DNA of 64,000 nucleotides, taken from assembly GCA_009760855.2 (NCBI GenBank), contig WPIO01000002.1, forward strand, positions 8,042,001 to 8,106,000. The letters are read 5' to 3'. Of this stretch, positions 1-11,904 are shown one piece after another. Both the position numbers and the translations under genes were made by a program. The DNA comes from Cristatella mucedo. Its lineage: Eukaryota > Bryozoa > Phylactolaemata > Cristatellidae. Each line of letters starts with the position of its first letter. Within the stretch, counting starts at the first letter, position 1. The notes beneath the pieces are model-generated. The model ran no database searches, was not told where the DNA came from, and saw only the letters and a program-made list of their open reading frames with translations.

Positions 1-1509
1 GCTTCCTCAGTTAACGGTCATTCATTTGTGTGGGTTTTTCTTTCGCGTAATTCCTCAGCTAGCCTCTGTTAATATGTATCTGCATGCTTTAATACTACCG
101 AACGTTTCTTTTAATTTATTGCGGGTACTCTGCACTAATGCACTCGCATCGCAGTAGTGCTCACAATTGATTGTTCGCGTTTTTGGTACGCTTGAATTTT
201 GGCTGAAAAGGAATTCGCACAGTTACATAAATACGTTTCCAAGAAATTAAACCTAGAATTTTGAGAAATTTTAAACCGAGCTGGAGCTAATAGAGCTGGG
301 ATAGTGGTGGTAGAGGTGCTTCATGAATTTGTCAGAAATTTCTAAGAATTCACTGAAAGTTTTAGAAGGTCCGGATTACAGACGAAAAGTTTTCGGAGGG
401 ATAGGCACAAACTCACATCAGGGCTATACTCTTGCATACATTGATTTTTTTTACAATGGTCCATAGAGCTTCAAAAAGGAGAGGGCGCTGGAAGGTGTGG
501 CGAGGTTTCAGGAAACTGGCAGAGTGAGGGGGCAGGGAGGTACTGAAGGATATGGCTTTCTTATTCTACTAAAAAGACGTGAGGGGCAAAGTAAAGTGAG
601 GTTGAGAGGTTTTTCTAAATGGCTCCCGTTCAACAATCTTGATGAATGAAGTACTAATAAGAATGAGATTTGCAATAAAAGAGACATTTAAAGCGTAGAG
701 TGACTGCATTTCGTGTGTTCCGCGGTGGCTAGTGATCCACACAAATAGCTTTGTCATTTTGTAGGAAGCTCGTGTCCACATTAAAACATATTAATTGGAT
801 GAGAAGAAGAAACGGACTTGTATCTTGATTTTAAGCTTCAAATTCACTTGAGAGCGGGCATATTTTTGTGTGCACTCACATGACACGTTATTATCTCCAA
901 GTTCAAACGAAGCCATATGTGACTAGTTCGATACAAGTAACGACTTTGTTCTTAATGCAGTCACTTAAAGTGCAGTTCATTCTCTATTATCTTACCCTAT
1001 CTGTCTGTTATTATCTGATATGTAAATCACCTCTGCGAACTAAAAGAGATGAGTTCCTTCATCATACTCTCACCTAATACACGGTACCTTGGTGGTCTTT
1101 TCTACCCGGGTTGCTAGTTATTTGATCGTTCATCGCCTCCACTTTCACGGTCTGCACTGCCCATGGTGAGTGGCTGAAAAATGCCAACGAGTCAGTCTTC
1201 GGGAGAAGTTTTTTTTCCTTTGTCCAGCATGCTTCACTGTCTGGCTCTCATTATTAACTTTGGAGGCTCGATGATAATGCGACAATGCGAGTGTAGGTGG
1301 AATTAAGAATCTGGTGACACTCGCCGATTATTTGAACAGTTTCGACGAAGGAAAGTCAATCATCTCCGTCTGGCACGGCCACTCTTCTAAGTGCGAAGGT
1401 TCGAATATTCCAGAATCTGCGGAATGCATGGCGTTCGTGATCTCCAGCAAGTGCTGTATAGTATAGGTTAGACAGTTTCAGAGCCTTCTGTGTAGATGAG
1501 AGTCGGATA

Positions 1510-1690
1510 TATATAAAGGTTAGCTGATTTAACAGCCTCATTTATATATCGGCAGAAGAGCCTAAACGGCTATCACCACGGTTTGCTGTAGGCAATAGAG
1601 AACCGCTCATTACCGGACTCAAACTCACGACCCGGGTCGTGAAATGCGAACACTTTAGCCCTGGGCTAATACGCAGGTTCTATACGCTCT
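1510..1690 (-). mobile_element. tRNA-headed SINE, type 2 (remnant)
   Basis: Matches the copy at 58485-58670 over its whole length: AAAGGTTAGCTGATT..., then GCCTCATTTATATA, CAGAAGAG, GGCTATCA and GGCAATA blocks in the same order. Like the copy near 49.6 kb it ends with a tRNA-like region (minus strand) containing a GTGAAATGCGAACAC core. No coding capacity. Confidence 0.55.
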
Positions 1691-2449
1691 TGCTGTAAGG
1701 TGAGGGGCAGGATCAAATGATTCCAGTCGTGCACTGCCGTCGTATCTAACGCAAGTCCAGCAGATTGACGGTTTTCTGGCTTCGTGCATCTAGAATTGCA
1801 AAATTGGAATTAATTTCAATGCTCGGGAAGTGAATGCTAACGGCTGCAATCCCCCATCTTAAACCTCGACATGCATCAAAGCATCGAGGACTTACTTACC
1901 TTAATTTAGCTTGGACTCAAATCTATAAGAATGTCTATGATTTCGCTTCTGGGACTACCAATGAGTGTGCAACTAATTATTCTTTTAATTGATGCCGTGG
2001 CGTCTATATGCCCCTACCTGCTCAGTCAAAGACCCGTGGCTGCATCAAAGGCAATCCGCTAAACAAAATTTGTGTTAGACGCAATCAATTTTTTTGGAAA
2101 ATGTCTCTAAGTAAATCCTATACAGAAAAAGAAAACGCGGACCCATGCTGAGGGGAATGCTTTGACCTAATTGTCGAACAGAAACCATCTTTATGCCTTC
2201 TGGTAGCAATTTTCCAGCCATTACAACCCAGTAATAGTCGTCGAAACTCTGGATGTACAGAGGTTTGAAACTGCGGTAGAATACTCTCGAACCGTTGCTC
2301 ACGCTCACAAAATTTGCTTCAAGAGTAAATTAATTTTGTCTTTGGTTATACATGGGTCAATTTTTACTGATTTATATCAAGAGAAGAACTAATAATATTG
2401 CAATAGATAAGCCTACAAGTACTCGCCGTATACACGGAGCTACATTTGT

Positions 2450-2526
2450 ACGACCCTGAGGCTCAAGAGATTAAGTTCTCTGAGGGCGCTTTATCAAGTG
2501 CATTATTATTACTATTATTATTATAG
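2450..2526 (+). mobile_element. Family A LINE 3' tail, solo
   Basis: AAGAGATTAAGTTCTCTGAG, then a GGCGCTTTATC motif, then a TTATTATTACTATTATTATT tail. This block ends every family A copy in the window. No reverse-transcriptase reading frame precedes it, so it is a severely 5'-truncated insertion. Confidence 0.75.
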
Positions 2527-3730
2527 CATTTTCTGACGGGTAGAGATTGCACCACCCAATTTTAATTCTTTTTTAAATTTTAATTTTTTTCTTTACACAA
2601 ATTGACTGGGTTGCATGTGCACACCTGCTTACAAAAAATTAAACTGCTGCCTTTCAGTTTGCTTTTTTAACTCACTTGTCTTTTCTGCAATGACAATCAT
2701 GAATAATAATAATCTTCGGATAATCATAGGCTGTGCTGGAATCGCGATAATATTCATTCGTACTCCAAGCGATATATCCAATTCAAATAGTGCTATTTCT
2801 AACAGCTGAAACCACGCTAAAAGTGTTCTATTGATTGCTTGCTTTGAAAAACAGTATGTCCACACTATCATAAATAACAGAAAATATAGAGCGTAGCTTT
2901 AAAGGGTCTTTAAAAACTAAAAGAACTCATTTTGTTATGTTGCTTTGTGTACAAAAGCCTCTCTTACTGCTATTGTCGTATTTGGTCAATCTGACACGCT
3001 ATAATGATAATGCAACTGCGATGACATTAGGATCATGTGTCGCTGTCATGATCTGAGCACAGAATAGCGGAATTGAACACTACCCCAACCTAACCGACCA
3101 CCTAACCAACGCGAAGCTAGAAATCATTTTTCAGGAATGGAGCTCAAAACTTTGTGGTAAGAAATCCTGACTGAATATTATTCTGACTAATAATAAGATT
3201 TTACGTTAAAAAGAAAGACATTCTTTTGTTAGAGGGCCCAGTATAGATTTCGCTTGCACAGGCACCAAAGGAAAAGCTGCCAGGGTGGGTAGGGTTCAGC
3301 AATCTCGTGGGGTCCACAGGTGCTTCTCCGCTGCTTTCCCTGACAAAAAGAGAACATCTCGCAGCTCACTCCGAGCAGAATCCAAGATCAAGCTTCAAAG
3401 GAAAGTCTCTGGGCAGCCAGCTTTCTCAATACGTCAAACCTAAGCTAAAAGATGCCAGTCTTGAGTGTTTTTCGTAAGCATGTCCCAAGGCTCGTATGTA
3501 GTTTGAGATACAGTGTACGCTTGCCACTGGGCAACGTAAAAACTCATTAGGACAACTCATTAGGTGAGTGAGCATTAAACACAGGTCGCCTAAAAACAGT
3601 GACTTTCCAAGTAATAAAAGGTTGAATATAAAGTGGATGTGATCCTTCTAAATGCATGTCGGTAAATGAGACCTGTCATTCTAGGGGTCTCATCAATAGC
3701 ATCGATACACCGTGACTCATCTGCCTTCTT

Positions 3731-5280
3731 AATAATAAGCTATGCAAAGCTACAATTATGGCTTACAATTACAGCCGACGGCTCTTCGGATTTACTCACA
3801 TAATTTTACAGAATTGTGCATGTCATTATCGTGCATATGGCATGTAAATGCCATGAATAGTAACGGCTCCTCACTTTCAAACTGCGATCCACGTGACATT
3901 GCAATAAAATCCACGAAAAGTAAGATTTTTCCACATATCATATAGACAGCTCTCTTTTAAGCTGGCAAGAAAAATTCCACGTAATTTTGCATGTGCGCTC
4001 TCGTGCAAACTGCATCCAAAGACCTGGCCCAGCCAGCACTTTCGAGCAGTGATCCAACGGCAATTTTTAAAATAAGCTGCACGAAGCTGCAGTTCTGATT
4101 TCATATCGGATAAAAATGGTTAACAGTTCTTGTTAACAAAATTTCACGCCAAATTCGCATTAAAGTTGTCTTGAAAATAATGCAAGAAGGCATGGCCCAG
4201 CCAGTATTACAGCTCTTTCTAAAAAACGATCAACCTACCTCACCCAAAATAAGCAATACGAAGCAGCTACTTTTGTAATAATAGACAGTGATGCGTCTAG
4301 TTCATGCACAGAATTTCACGTTATTGGCGTGCATCCATCCAAGCGATCCGATCGAGCTAGTGGACAAGCTCTTTAGGATGACGATCCACGTTCTCATTCC
4401 AAAATAAGCTGCCCGAAGCAGCAATTTTGATTTTCATATTAAAGGCACCAGGTTTTCAAGTTAAGGTGCAAACTTAATTTCACGACGTTCACGCACGAGA
4501 GCTTTTATGCCAATTTACCTTTAAAAGTTCTCAGCTGTGTCAAACACTTGGCATTTCCATACTGCAATACAATTGCCGCCGTGCAGAAAATAAACATCAG
4601 TAAGCTTGAATTTAAATTATTTAGGCAGACACACGATTTTCTAATTAATGCACATGCCATGGCGCTCGAGCATTTTTGGCAGAAATGGCCGCCAAAGAAG
4701 ACTCATTCCAACTAGTGATCCATCATTAACCTCGCAAATATAATTTTTTGAAACTGCAATCAAAATTTCACTCTAAAGAGAACAATACCTGTATTGCACG
4801 CGGCGTTCTCATCATAGTGCGTGCACGTTCTAGTGCAGATGGCCTCCAAGGTCAGCCCAACAAAAGGCCAGGAATATTCGAACTGCGGTTCGCTTGAAAT
4901 ACTGAAAATAAGCTTAAAGAGGCTACAATTTTTTGCAGGAGATGCTTTTTTTCTTATCGTTTATCCTCATAATTTTACGTCATTAAGCGTGTTCATGCTA
5001 TGACAATGGCAATTGCAAACGGCCCTCAAGGTTGACCTATCTAGAGACCCAGAGTTTCGAATTGCGCTTAATTTACAGTGTAATAAATAAGCTTCTTGAA
5101 CATTTGATTCAAATTGCGCATTTCAGAAAATTGTGTACCTAATTTATCCGCAAAATTACACGCCATTGCACAAAAAACACTACACCATACAAACGGCCTG
5201 CACAAGCCCGCCCATTCCATACTCAGTTGGGATTCAGTTGGGAATCAACAACTCGGCAATCCAAATATCGATCCACGAGT
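3731..5280. repeat. Diverged tandem repeat, unit about 168 bp, around nine copies
   Basis: The landmark (A)AATAAGC followed by a Gly-like GAAGC...GCAATTTT block starts at about 3733, 4070, 4246, 4402, 4905 and 5083. Spacings are 177, 156 and 178 bp, and 338 and 504 bp, which are close to two and three units of 168. A second landmark, (C)GATCCACG or a close variant, precedes it near 3886, 4050, 4226, 4382, 4712 and 5268. A middle block AATTTCACG/AATTTTACG recurs in most units. Two units around 4570-4740 have lost the first landmark. Units look far diverged, so this is an old satellite. Confidence 0.6.
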
Positions 5281-7860
5281 TTGTATTAGAGAAAGGTTTT
5301 CCCTGACTGTTTTTCCAAGATATATATGTATATGATCCATTAATACGGCTGCATGACTTGTGACGTTGCCTGGAACACTAACCTACCGGCATCTGGTCAG
5401 GATAATCGTATGGGGGCACACATTGACCTTGGCTGTTGTCATTGGAGAAAGGCAATTTTATAGCTACACAAGTTTGAATGTCGGTTTGGTTGAACTGTGC
5501 TTTGAAGTGTCGCACAAGCAGATATTTTTCATATTTACTCTGAGCACAGTTGCTTGTAAGATGTAACCGTTTGTCGAGGTGTGCACGGAGACTTGTAACT
5601 GAAAAAGTTAATCGCAGTTCGCCAGGGGCAGGCCGAAGGCCAAAGCAGTGCCTTTGCAATATATTTGCTTGAGCAAGCTCGCGTTTAATGATGACGTGAT
5701 GACACAGCGAGAGTGAGACTAAGATATAAACACTATTTTGTTAAATGCAATCGATATCAAGCTGTAGCGCAAATTTCCTTTTGCACACGGCAAGTAGATG
5801 GCTCAGTGAGGATGACAGACAGGCTGTACTACCATGCTTTCAGCAGAGGCTTTTTACATGAAAACTCCAATGCCCAACAGCAATAAAAAAATTGATAAGC
5901 TCTTAACACACTATCTGCAAAATGGGAGCTAAGCGAAGCACATTTTTGTATAGCAAGTGGATCAAAGCCAAACAAGATTCGGCTCGACTTCCTGCTGTGG
6001 CTTCGAGGGCTATTTGCTCGAGGACGCGCTTGTACAATAGGGTCAAATTTCTTCAGTAAAATGGGGATACAGTTTTCTGTGTGACATCAACCTTGCAACT
6101 AAAAATTGGACCTTCAAAGAGCCCACCTCAATACAGGCAAAGTGGATCGCAGTTCAAAAGATCCGGATACACCTGCGGGCCAGTCCTTTTGATGTTATAA
6201 CCCTGAGAATGTTCAATGTTCAATAGGGTCAAAATTAGCAGGAAGACTTGGAGCATCGTAATCACCAATATGGAATTGAAAGCACAGCTTTTTGAAGCTT
6301 AATGTGGAAACGGCCTTTGGATCACTTGTATTCATAAAGACCCTTTGCAAATAAATAAAAGTCCATCTGTATGAACGACTCCGTTGGGACTCGATCTGCA
6401 TCGTCGATAGCAAAAAATGCAAAAATCACCTGCAAACTGTCGCTTGACTTGAATTTTTAAAAGAAATATTTAGAGGGCAAAGAAACGAATTTTTGTAAAT
6501 TCATCTAGTTCCAGACAAGAAAATAGCTCTATTTAGGATTGCCTTATTAAAAGTTATGCTCAATTAATTACAATTAATGTCCTTTTCTTTTCCAGTGATG
6601 GTATAAATTGACAAAAAATTACATACTAAAGAGAAGATATTACTATAGACATAATTTATTTTATTGATTAATAATAGATATTGATTTGTGAGCTAACACT
6701 CGTGCGTTGTTAATATTCAGAGCCCTATGCGGTAATGCTCATGCCATCAGCTGAACATAACAAATCATATTGGCCTGCATTCTGGACACGATCAAATATT
6801 TAAAAAAGTTTTTCTGAAAATAAATGTAAGTTCTGTATGAATCGGTTTTGCGAGAATCAGTTCTGTGTGAATATATGGCTACATCAATTAAAACCTATAA
6901 AGTTGCCGTGACTGATTGATCATCTTGATAACAAGTACACAATTAAGGTCTATTCTCAGTCGGAGTGCCAGATACTTGGTCCTACAAGCTCTCGGACCTC
7001 ATGCATTCACATATTTCGTGATAGGGGCTGCCAGGGACCGATCACAAACATGGGCTTGGCCAGTGCGCTTGCTTGCATTAAAGTGACTATTTGATCTGAT
7101 AGGGAGATGACAGTTTTATTTAATGTCAGACGGTCTTAGCATAAACATTTTTGAAACTGGTAATTCAAACTGGCATTAAGTGAGATCGGATTCCAAATGC
7201 TGATCTGAAATTCATAGATGAAGGTGAGCAAGTTGTTGTACTTTAGTAACTTCCATATGACACCCTCCGGATGAGAGTGGTCGAGGCGCGTGATTGCAAT
7301 TGGGTGGTATCCGGTTTCCTGCTTAGTGGCAGTGCAGGCAGTAGCAGTAGCCTGTTTTCAACGTTTTGACACTCCAACAGGGGATCAATATTGCTAAAGG
7401 ACAAATGGCTAAGCGCCGAAAGCACCAAGCTCGGGCGATACTCATTTCTTGTGCTAGCATGCTGACACCTGCACCCGCGTAGGCATCTTTGCTTCTCTCT
7501 CTATAGATAAGCTCCAATTGCTTCTACTTACCTTTGCGGTGCAGTCATTGTAATAACTGCCAGACTAAGTTGGGCTGAGAAATCAGCCACAACGCAAAAG
7601 CATAGTGAAAAAGGCTTGTAGGATATCTGCGTTTTATCGACTTTAGCGAGTTGACCGCCTGCATACTTCCAGCTTTGAAGTTGAACTAAAAAAAGTCAAA
7701 TTGAGCGTTCCATTTTCATTTTCTGAGCTAAAAAATCTCGAAGGGGTCCGATAGTGCAATATAAAATAGCCATATTCTAGCACTAATTCTTAAGCATCCC
7801 GTGTCCCCAGAAATCATCTGATAGTTGCTAGAACAACGGAGACAGCTGCTACTGGACAAA
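5281..7860. other. Non-genic stretch, nothing recognised
   Basis: AT-rich sequence with only short reading frames on both strands and no family resemblance. No clear repeat landmark seen. Confidence 0.55.
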
Positions 7861-7865
7861 CTCTA

Positions 7866-8108
7866 TTCTACTTTTCAGCTGTCCGGAGCTGCTACCTCCA
7901 CGCTACGCACTACCTCAATTGCCCTCTTGACTTAGTTATACGTCTCACTTTCTCTTTATTGCGTGAGATGAAGCCTGGTGTCTCTACCGAGTGTGTACCC
8001 CAAACCGCTTAGGCTTCGAGTGCACCACAGAAAACTCTCTTGCGTAGCACCCACATAGTCCTCGTGGCCTTGTGGAGTTACGGGGGATATACATTACATT
8101 TCATTACA
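7866..8108 (+). mobile_element. Family B LINE 3' end
   Basis: Aligns with the 3' ends at 29,200-29,400 and 27,490-27,690: CACTACCTCAA, CTTTCTCTTTATTGCGT, ACCGCTTAGGCTTCGAGTG, ACTCTCTTGCGTAGCA and GGAGTTACGGGG occur in order, ending ATACATTACATTTCATTAC. Only the end of the open reading frame and the 3' UTR remain, with many substitutions. Confidence 0.7.
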
Positions 8109-8674
8109 ATATCTAGGTCAGCTGCTACAGCAGGCCAGCTGTTGCTGACAAAGTTGTACGCCATATTCCTCCGTTGATTGTTGCCCTTCCCGTTGCGACG
8201 CAGCAAGCGAAGATTCGTATAAGGCCACTATCTGCCACCTGGAGTCAACAAGGTGGCTGCCAGTTCATCGCTCGCTATCCTGTTTGTCGAGAGACGGGCT
8301 CCACCTGCTTGACTACAAGACGCTCTATCGTGCCGCTGCACCCGAGAGATTAAATCTTCATATTAAAAACCACGAAGGTGCTAATCGCTGTAAAATAGCT
8401 AACTGACGCACACCATCGGCGGACCAGAGTGGCAAAGGTGGGAGCGCTTTGAACGTCGCTAAAACTAAGCTCTGGCTCCTTGGGTTGTCGGCGAGACGGT
8501 ATGCTCTAATCGGCTAGAATGAGTGCACACCTGGGCTGCAAAGCACTGCCGCGTTGGCTAACCGCAGATTGAATTAATTTACTAGCTACCTGGCACCTGT
8601 CTGACTGGCAGCTGACCCTGACAAGTTGACGTACTCCCTTACCTCAAGGTGGCAGTGGTAAGTGACCAAAAAAA

Positions 8675-8698
8675 AGAAGAACGCTCGAACGTTCTTCT
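8675..8698. repeat. Perfect 9-bp hairpin resembling paired heat-shock half-sites
   Basis: AGAAGAACG (8675-8683), loop CTCGAA, CGTTCTTCT (8690-8698). The sequence contains GAANNNTTC-like spacing in both halves, reminiscent of heat-shock elements, but no gene start is near; the closest proposed exon begins at 9568. Confidence 0.4.
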
Positions 8699-9329
8699 GA
8701 AATTGCAGCGTAAGTCAATGGAAAGTAAGCCTCCAGGTGCACTTGGCTTGAGTCCACAAAATTATGAGACGCTTAATCTAGACGTGTCCCGTAACACCTC
8801 GAATCTCTCATGTTAGCATGCTATTATGGTTAACTAGATAAAAAAACGGGCTGCGAATTATCTGAACAGCGAGCAGGAGATTTTGCCTTAGACAGAGTCT
8901 GTAAAAAGAAGACGTTGTATTGCCGGCAATCGAGCTCAGCGCATTAACAGCCTCGGCCCGCAACGGCTCGATACAAAATCGTTACTTCAGATTGGACATC
9001 CGGCTCCACAAGGAGAATGACATTTTGGTCCAGGTTACACTTCGTGTTCTTTGTGCAAGGCGAACTAATTCAGTTTGCTGACTCAAATTTTTCATATTTA
9101 ACTAAGAAAGTATCATGAATAATGTATTGGTCTTCGCAGCACTTCCAGTTGCACTTGGAATCGATCGACATGCTGCCATGGTTGCATCATGTAAATTGAA
9201 CCACTTTGGCTTCCCTCTCGGGTCTCCATTGGCGAGGCTTCTTTTTCTATTGCCAGTCTCTGTTCGGAATGTAAAGTGATTTACATAAGCGATATGCATT
9301 TCGGGGGTAAAGTGATATACTTAAGGCGG

Positions 9330-9400
9330 TTGCTCTTCACACCTCGGTCCTGAGGTTGTGGGTTCAAATCCTTCGGTGGGCTTCGGTCTTTGTTACTGCT
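9330..9400 (+). mobile_element. tRNA-like SINE fragment (B box)
   Basis: Contains GGGTTCAAATCC, a good RNA polymerase III B box, preceded by a tRNA-arm-like stretch. No complete tRNA cloverleaf can be drawn, so a decayed SINE head is more likely than a tRNA gene. Confidence 0.3.
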
Positions 9401-9567
9401 GCAAGCTTTAAGGTTCTTCTGTCGCTATAAAAAAGTAGCTGTTAAATAGCTAGTATATGAGAGTTATAAAATTAATAGACAAAGGAACTCAAAAATGAAC
9501 CGACCAATTCATCTGATATTTCAAGTTAAGCGAGCAGCGCGTGGGAGAGCTTGATCTGTGAACTGAG

Positions 9568-11832
9568 ATCGGTGTCAATGCTGCCAATGTCTCCAAACGT
9601 TCGCAGCTCCTTTTCTTCAGGGATAGCAATCAGCTTCTGGCGCTGAAAATCGTCGACAAGAGCAAGTGTCAGCCAGAGGTGAGTGAGGCTGCCTACCTGA
9701 GCAGCAAGCCCAACCCTCCCAGTCCTCACATTCGTCTCTAGTGATTTCAATAGCGCTTACAGGAGGCTTGCGGCTCGTCATTGTTGCTGCTCGTTTTTCG
9801 CCGTCAATGCGATTCGCTCGCCTCGGAACGCACCATCTTGTGACGTCTAGGAGCTTCGTGTAGTAGCGAAGGAAGTGGGCCTACTTCGCGACGTCAAGCA
9901 CGCCAACATCATTGGGCTTGTGGAGGAGTTCGAAACGAGCGAAGCCTGGTACCTTGTAATGGACTTGGATGAGGTAAGCATTTGCAATTCAGTGGGATTA
10001 TCCAATTCTTCGTAATCGCTCCAATTAAGTCGCCCTTGTCGGAGCTAATCTTCTCCGATTGACAGTAAGTCCCGCGTCTAGTCATTTGACTGCTTGCACA
10101 TCGATGTAGCTGACTGAACGTCACTAGAAAGCCACTAAATAGCTGCTAGGCTTGTTCCGTAGGAACATCAACTGAAATTCTAGCAGGTAAGAATTGAACA
10201 TTGACATCCTATTTTAACTTCCGACAACAGCCCGACGCGCTGCTCTCGTATATACTAAGATAGCGTAGTCATATTTTGCACAGCAACTTCAATCGACTCT
10301 ACAAGCTAGAAAATTGACTGCTATGACTGCCCGTCATGCAACGCGACCAATACCGCAAAAGTAATTGTAAAAATGCCTTTTCAGATGTGAATTTAGAGTT
10401 ATTTAATCCCGCGCCAGTGGCTATTCGAGGCAAGCCCAAGAGATGACCATGACTAAAAGTAGAACTCGCTCGAACAAGCGACGAATTCTGTTTGCTTTAG
10501 CTGACTGTCCGCTAAGCAGTGCCTTTTTTAAACATTGCTTCCCGATGGAAATGACATCTCAAAGTTTTATTTTATATGCGTTTTGAAGTGTGGCTGGGAG
10601 GACAGTGTCAAGGCCTGGCCCCACAGCCTACTCCCCTGAGCGTTATACTGGGTATCCGACCTGTCGCAGCTCTTCAAGCGAGTCGGAGCCTTATTTCCTG
10701 AAGTTTGTATACTCGTCAGTGCCTTCTGGAGAGCATGCTATCGCAGTTAAATCGCTGCAATTGTATTATGGTCGAAATTCATGGTTGGCGTGCCTACTTG
10801 CGAATGGCTGATCTGGCAGTGGCGGTGGCTATATTCATCGCCCACACCGTAAAATGACACCGATGCAGCCGTCGACGTCGGGGCCGTTGGAAAAATCTTT
10901 GCTGAGCTGCACATTTATGCTTGGACAAGGAATATTTTTGTAATCCGGTCTAACACTGGCAAATATTTCTGAGGTAGTAAAGCACACCCTTCGCCGACAT
11001 CGGAATTTGATAGTGCTAGCATCCACTGAGAAGCTAAGCACGTTGCATTTCGCCATGAAACAGTGAGGCGAGAACGTAGAGCGTTGGTTACTATTATAAG
11101 ACTACATTCTTAAATCTGCTATTTAATAAGTACTAATGTGTAGCTGAACACCAGATCGACATAGCGTGCAACGACTAAAATGCGGAGCGGAACACTCAGG
11201 AAAGAGAACCGGGTTCTTCTAGGCCAAGGTCTACCCAAGCCTGACGCGTGCCTGGGCACGAGCTAGTGCTCAGTCTCCGGGGCGTCCGAGGCTGCCCAAG
11301 CAGCAACCTGCATCGCGACTGTTGGATACATGTGACGGTCCTGAAACTGCCGTTATGCTGCACTCTGTAATGCGTCATCTGGTGCTCGGAGCAGCACGGC
11401 TAGACTAATCTGCGACGACTCGCTTGAGCAAGTACAGCTGGTATGCAACTCAGCAGCTAGGCTTGTCTGCCGAGAGCGTCGCATTTGCCACATCGCACCA
11501 CTGCTCACCGAACTGCAATGGCTCAAAATCAAGCAGCATATCGAAGCCTGGAACTCACTCCACACACATACACGTCTCAACTTCCCCTGACACGACGACA
11601 TTTAAAAATAAGGTTAAAGACGCACCTCTTTATCACAGCACGTAGTGGGTCCTCTTGATTCGTCTTTTGCGTGCTTATGCACGCTGACACTGTGGGTGCT
11701 ACTGCTAACCATATTTTGTATGTTGACACTGTGCATGTCACCTCTAAGCATGTTATGCTATTTGACATTGTGCATGCTTATTTACAGCAAATATAAAGTA
11801 CCTAGTGAGAGAGAGAGAGAGAGTGAGAGAGA

Positions 11833-11904
<72 letters not shown>

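Larger units (their letters stand above)
1..3725. other. Non-genic stretch with scattered repeat remnants
   Basis: AT-rich sequence with only short chance reading frames. Apart from the SINE remnant at 1.5 kb and the LINE tail at 2.45 kb nothing could be recognised; no splice-bordered exon with family resemblance was found. Confidence 0.6.

Noticed and set aside
9359..9371. tRNA gene (good B box)
   Set aside because: No acceptor stem or A box at the right distance; a SINE fragment fits better.
9526..9750. 74-codon minus-strand frame that looks protein-like
   Set aside because: It is the shadow of the plus-strand kinase exon encoding [10 protein letters not shown], which has a GTGAGT donor and family resemblance.
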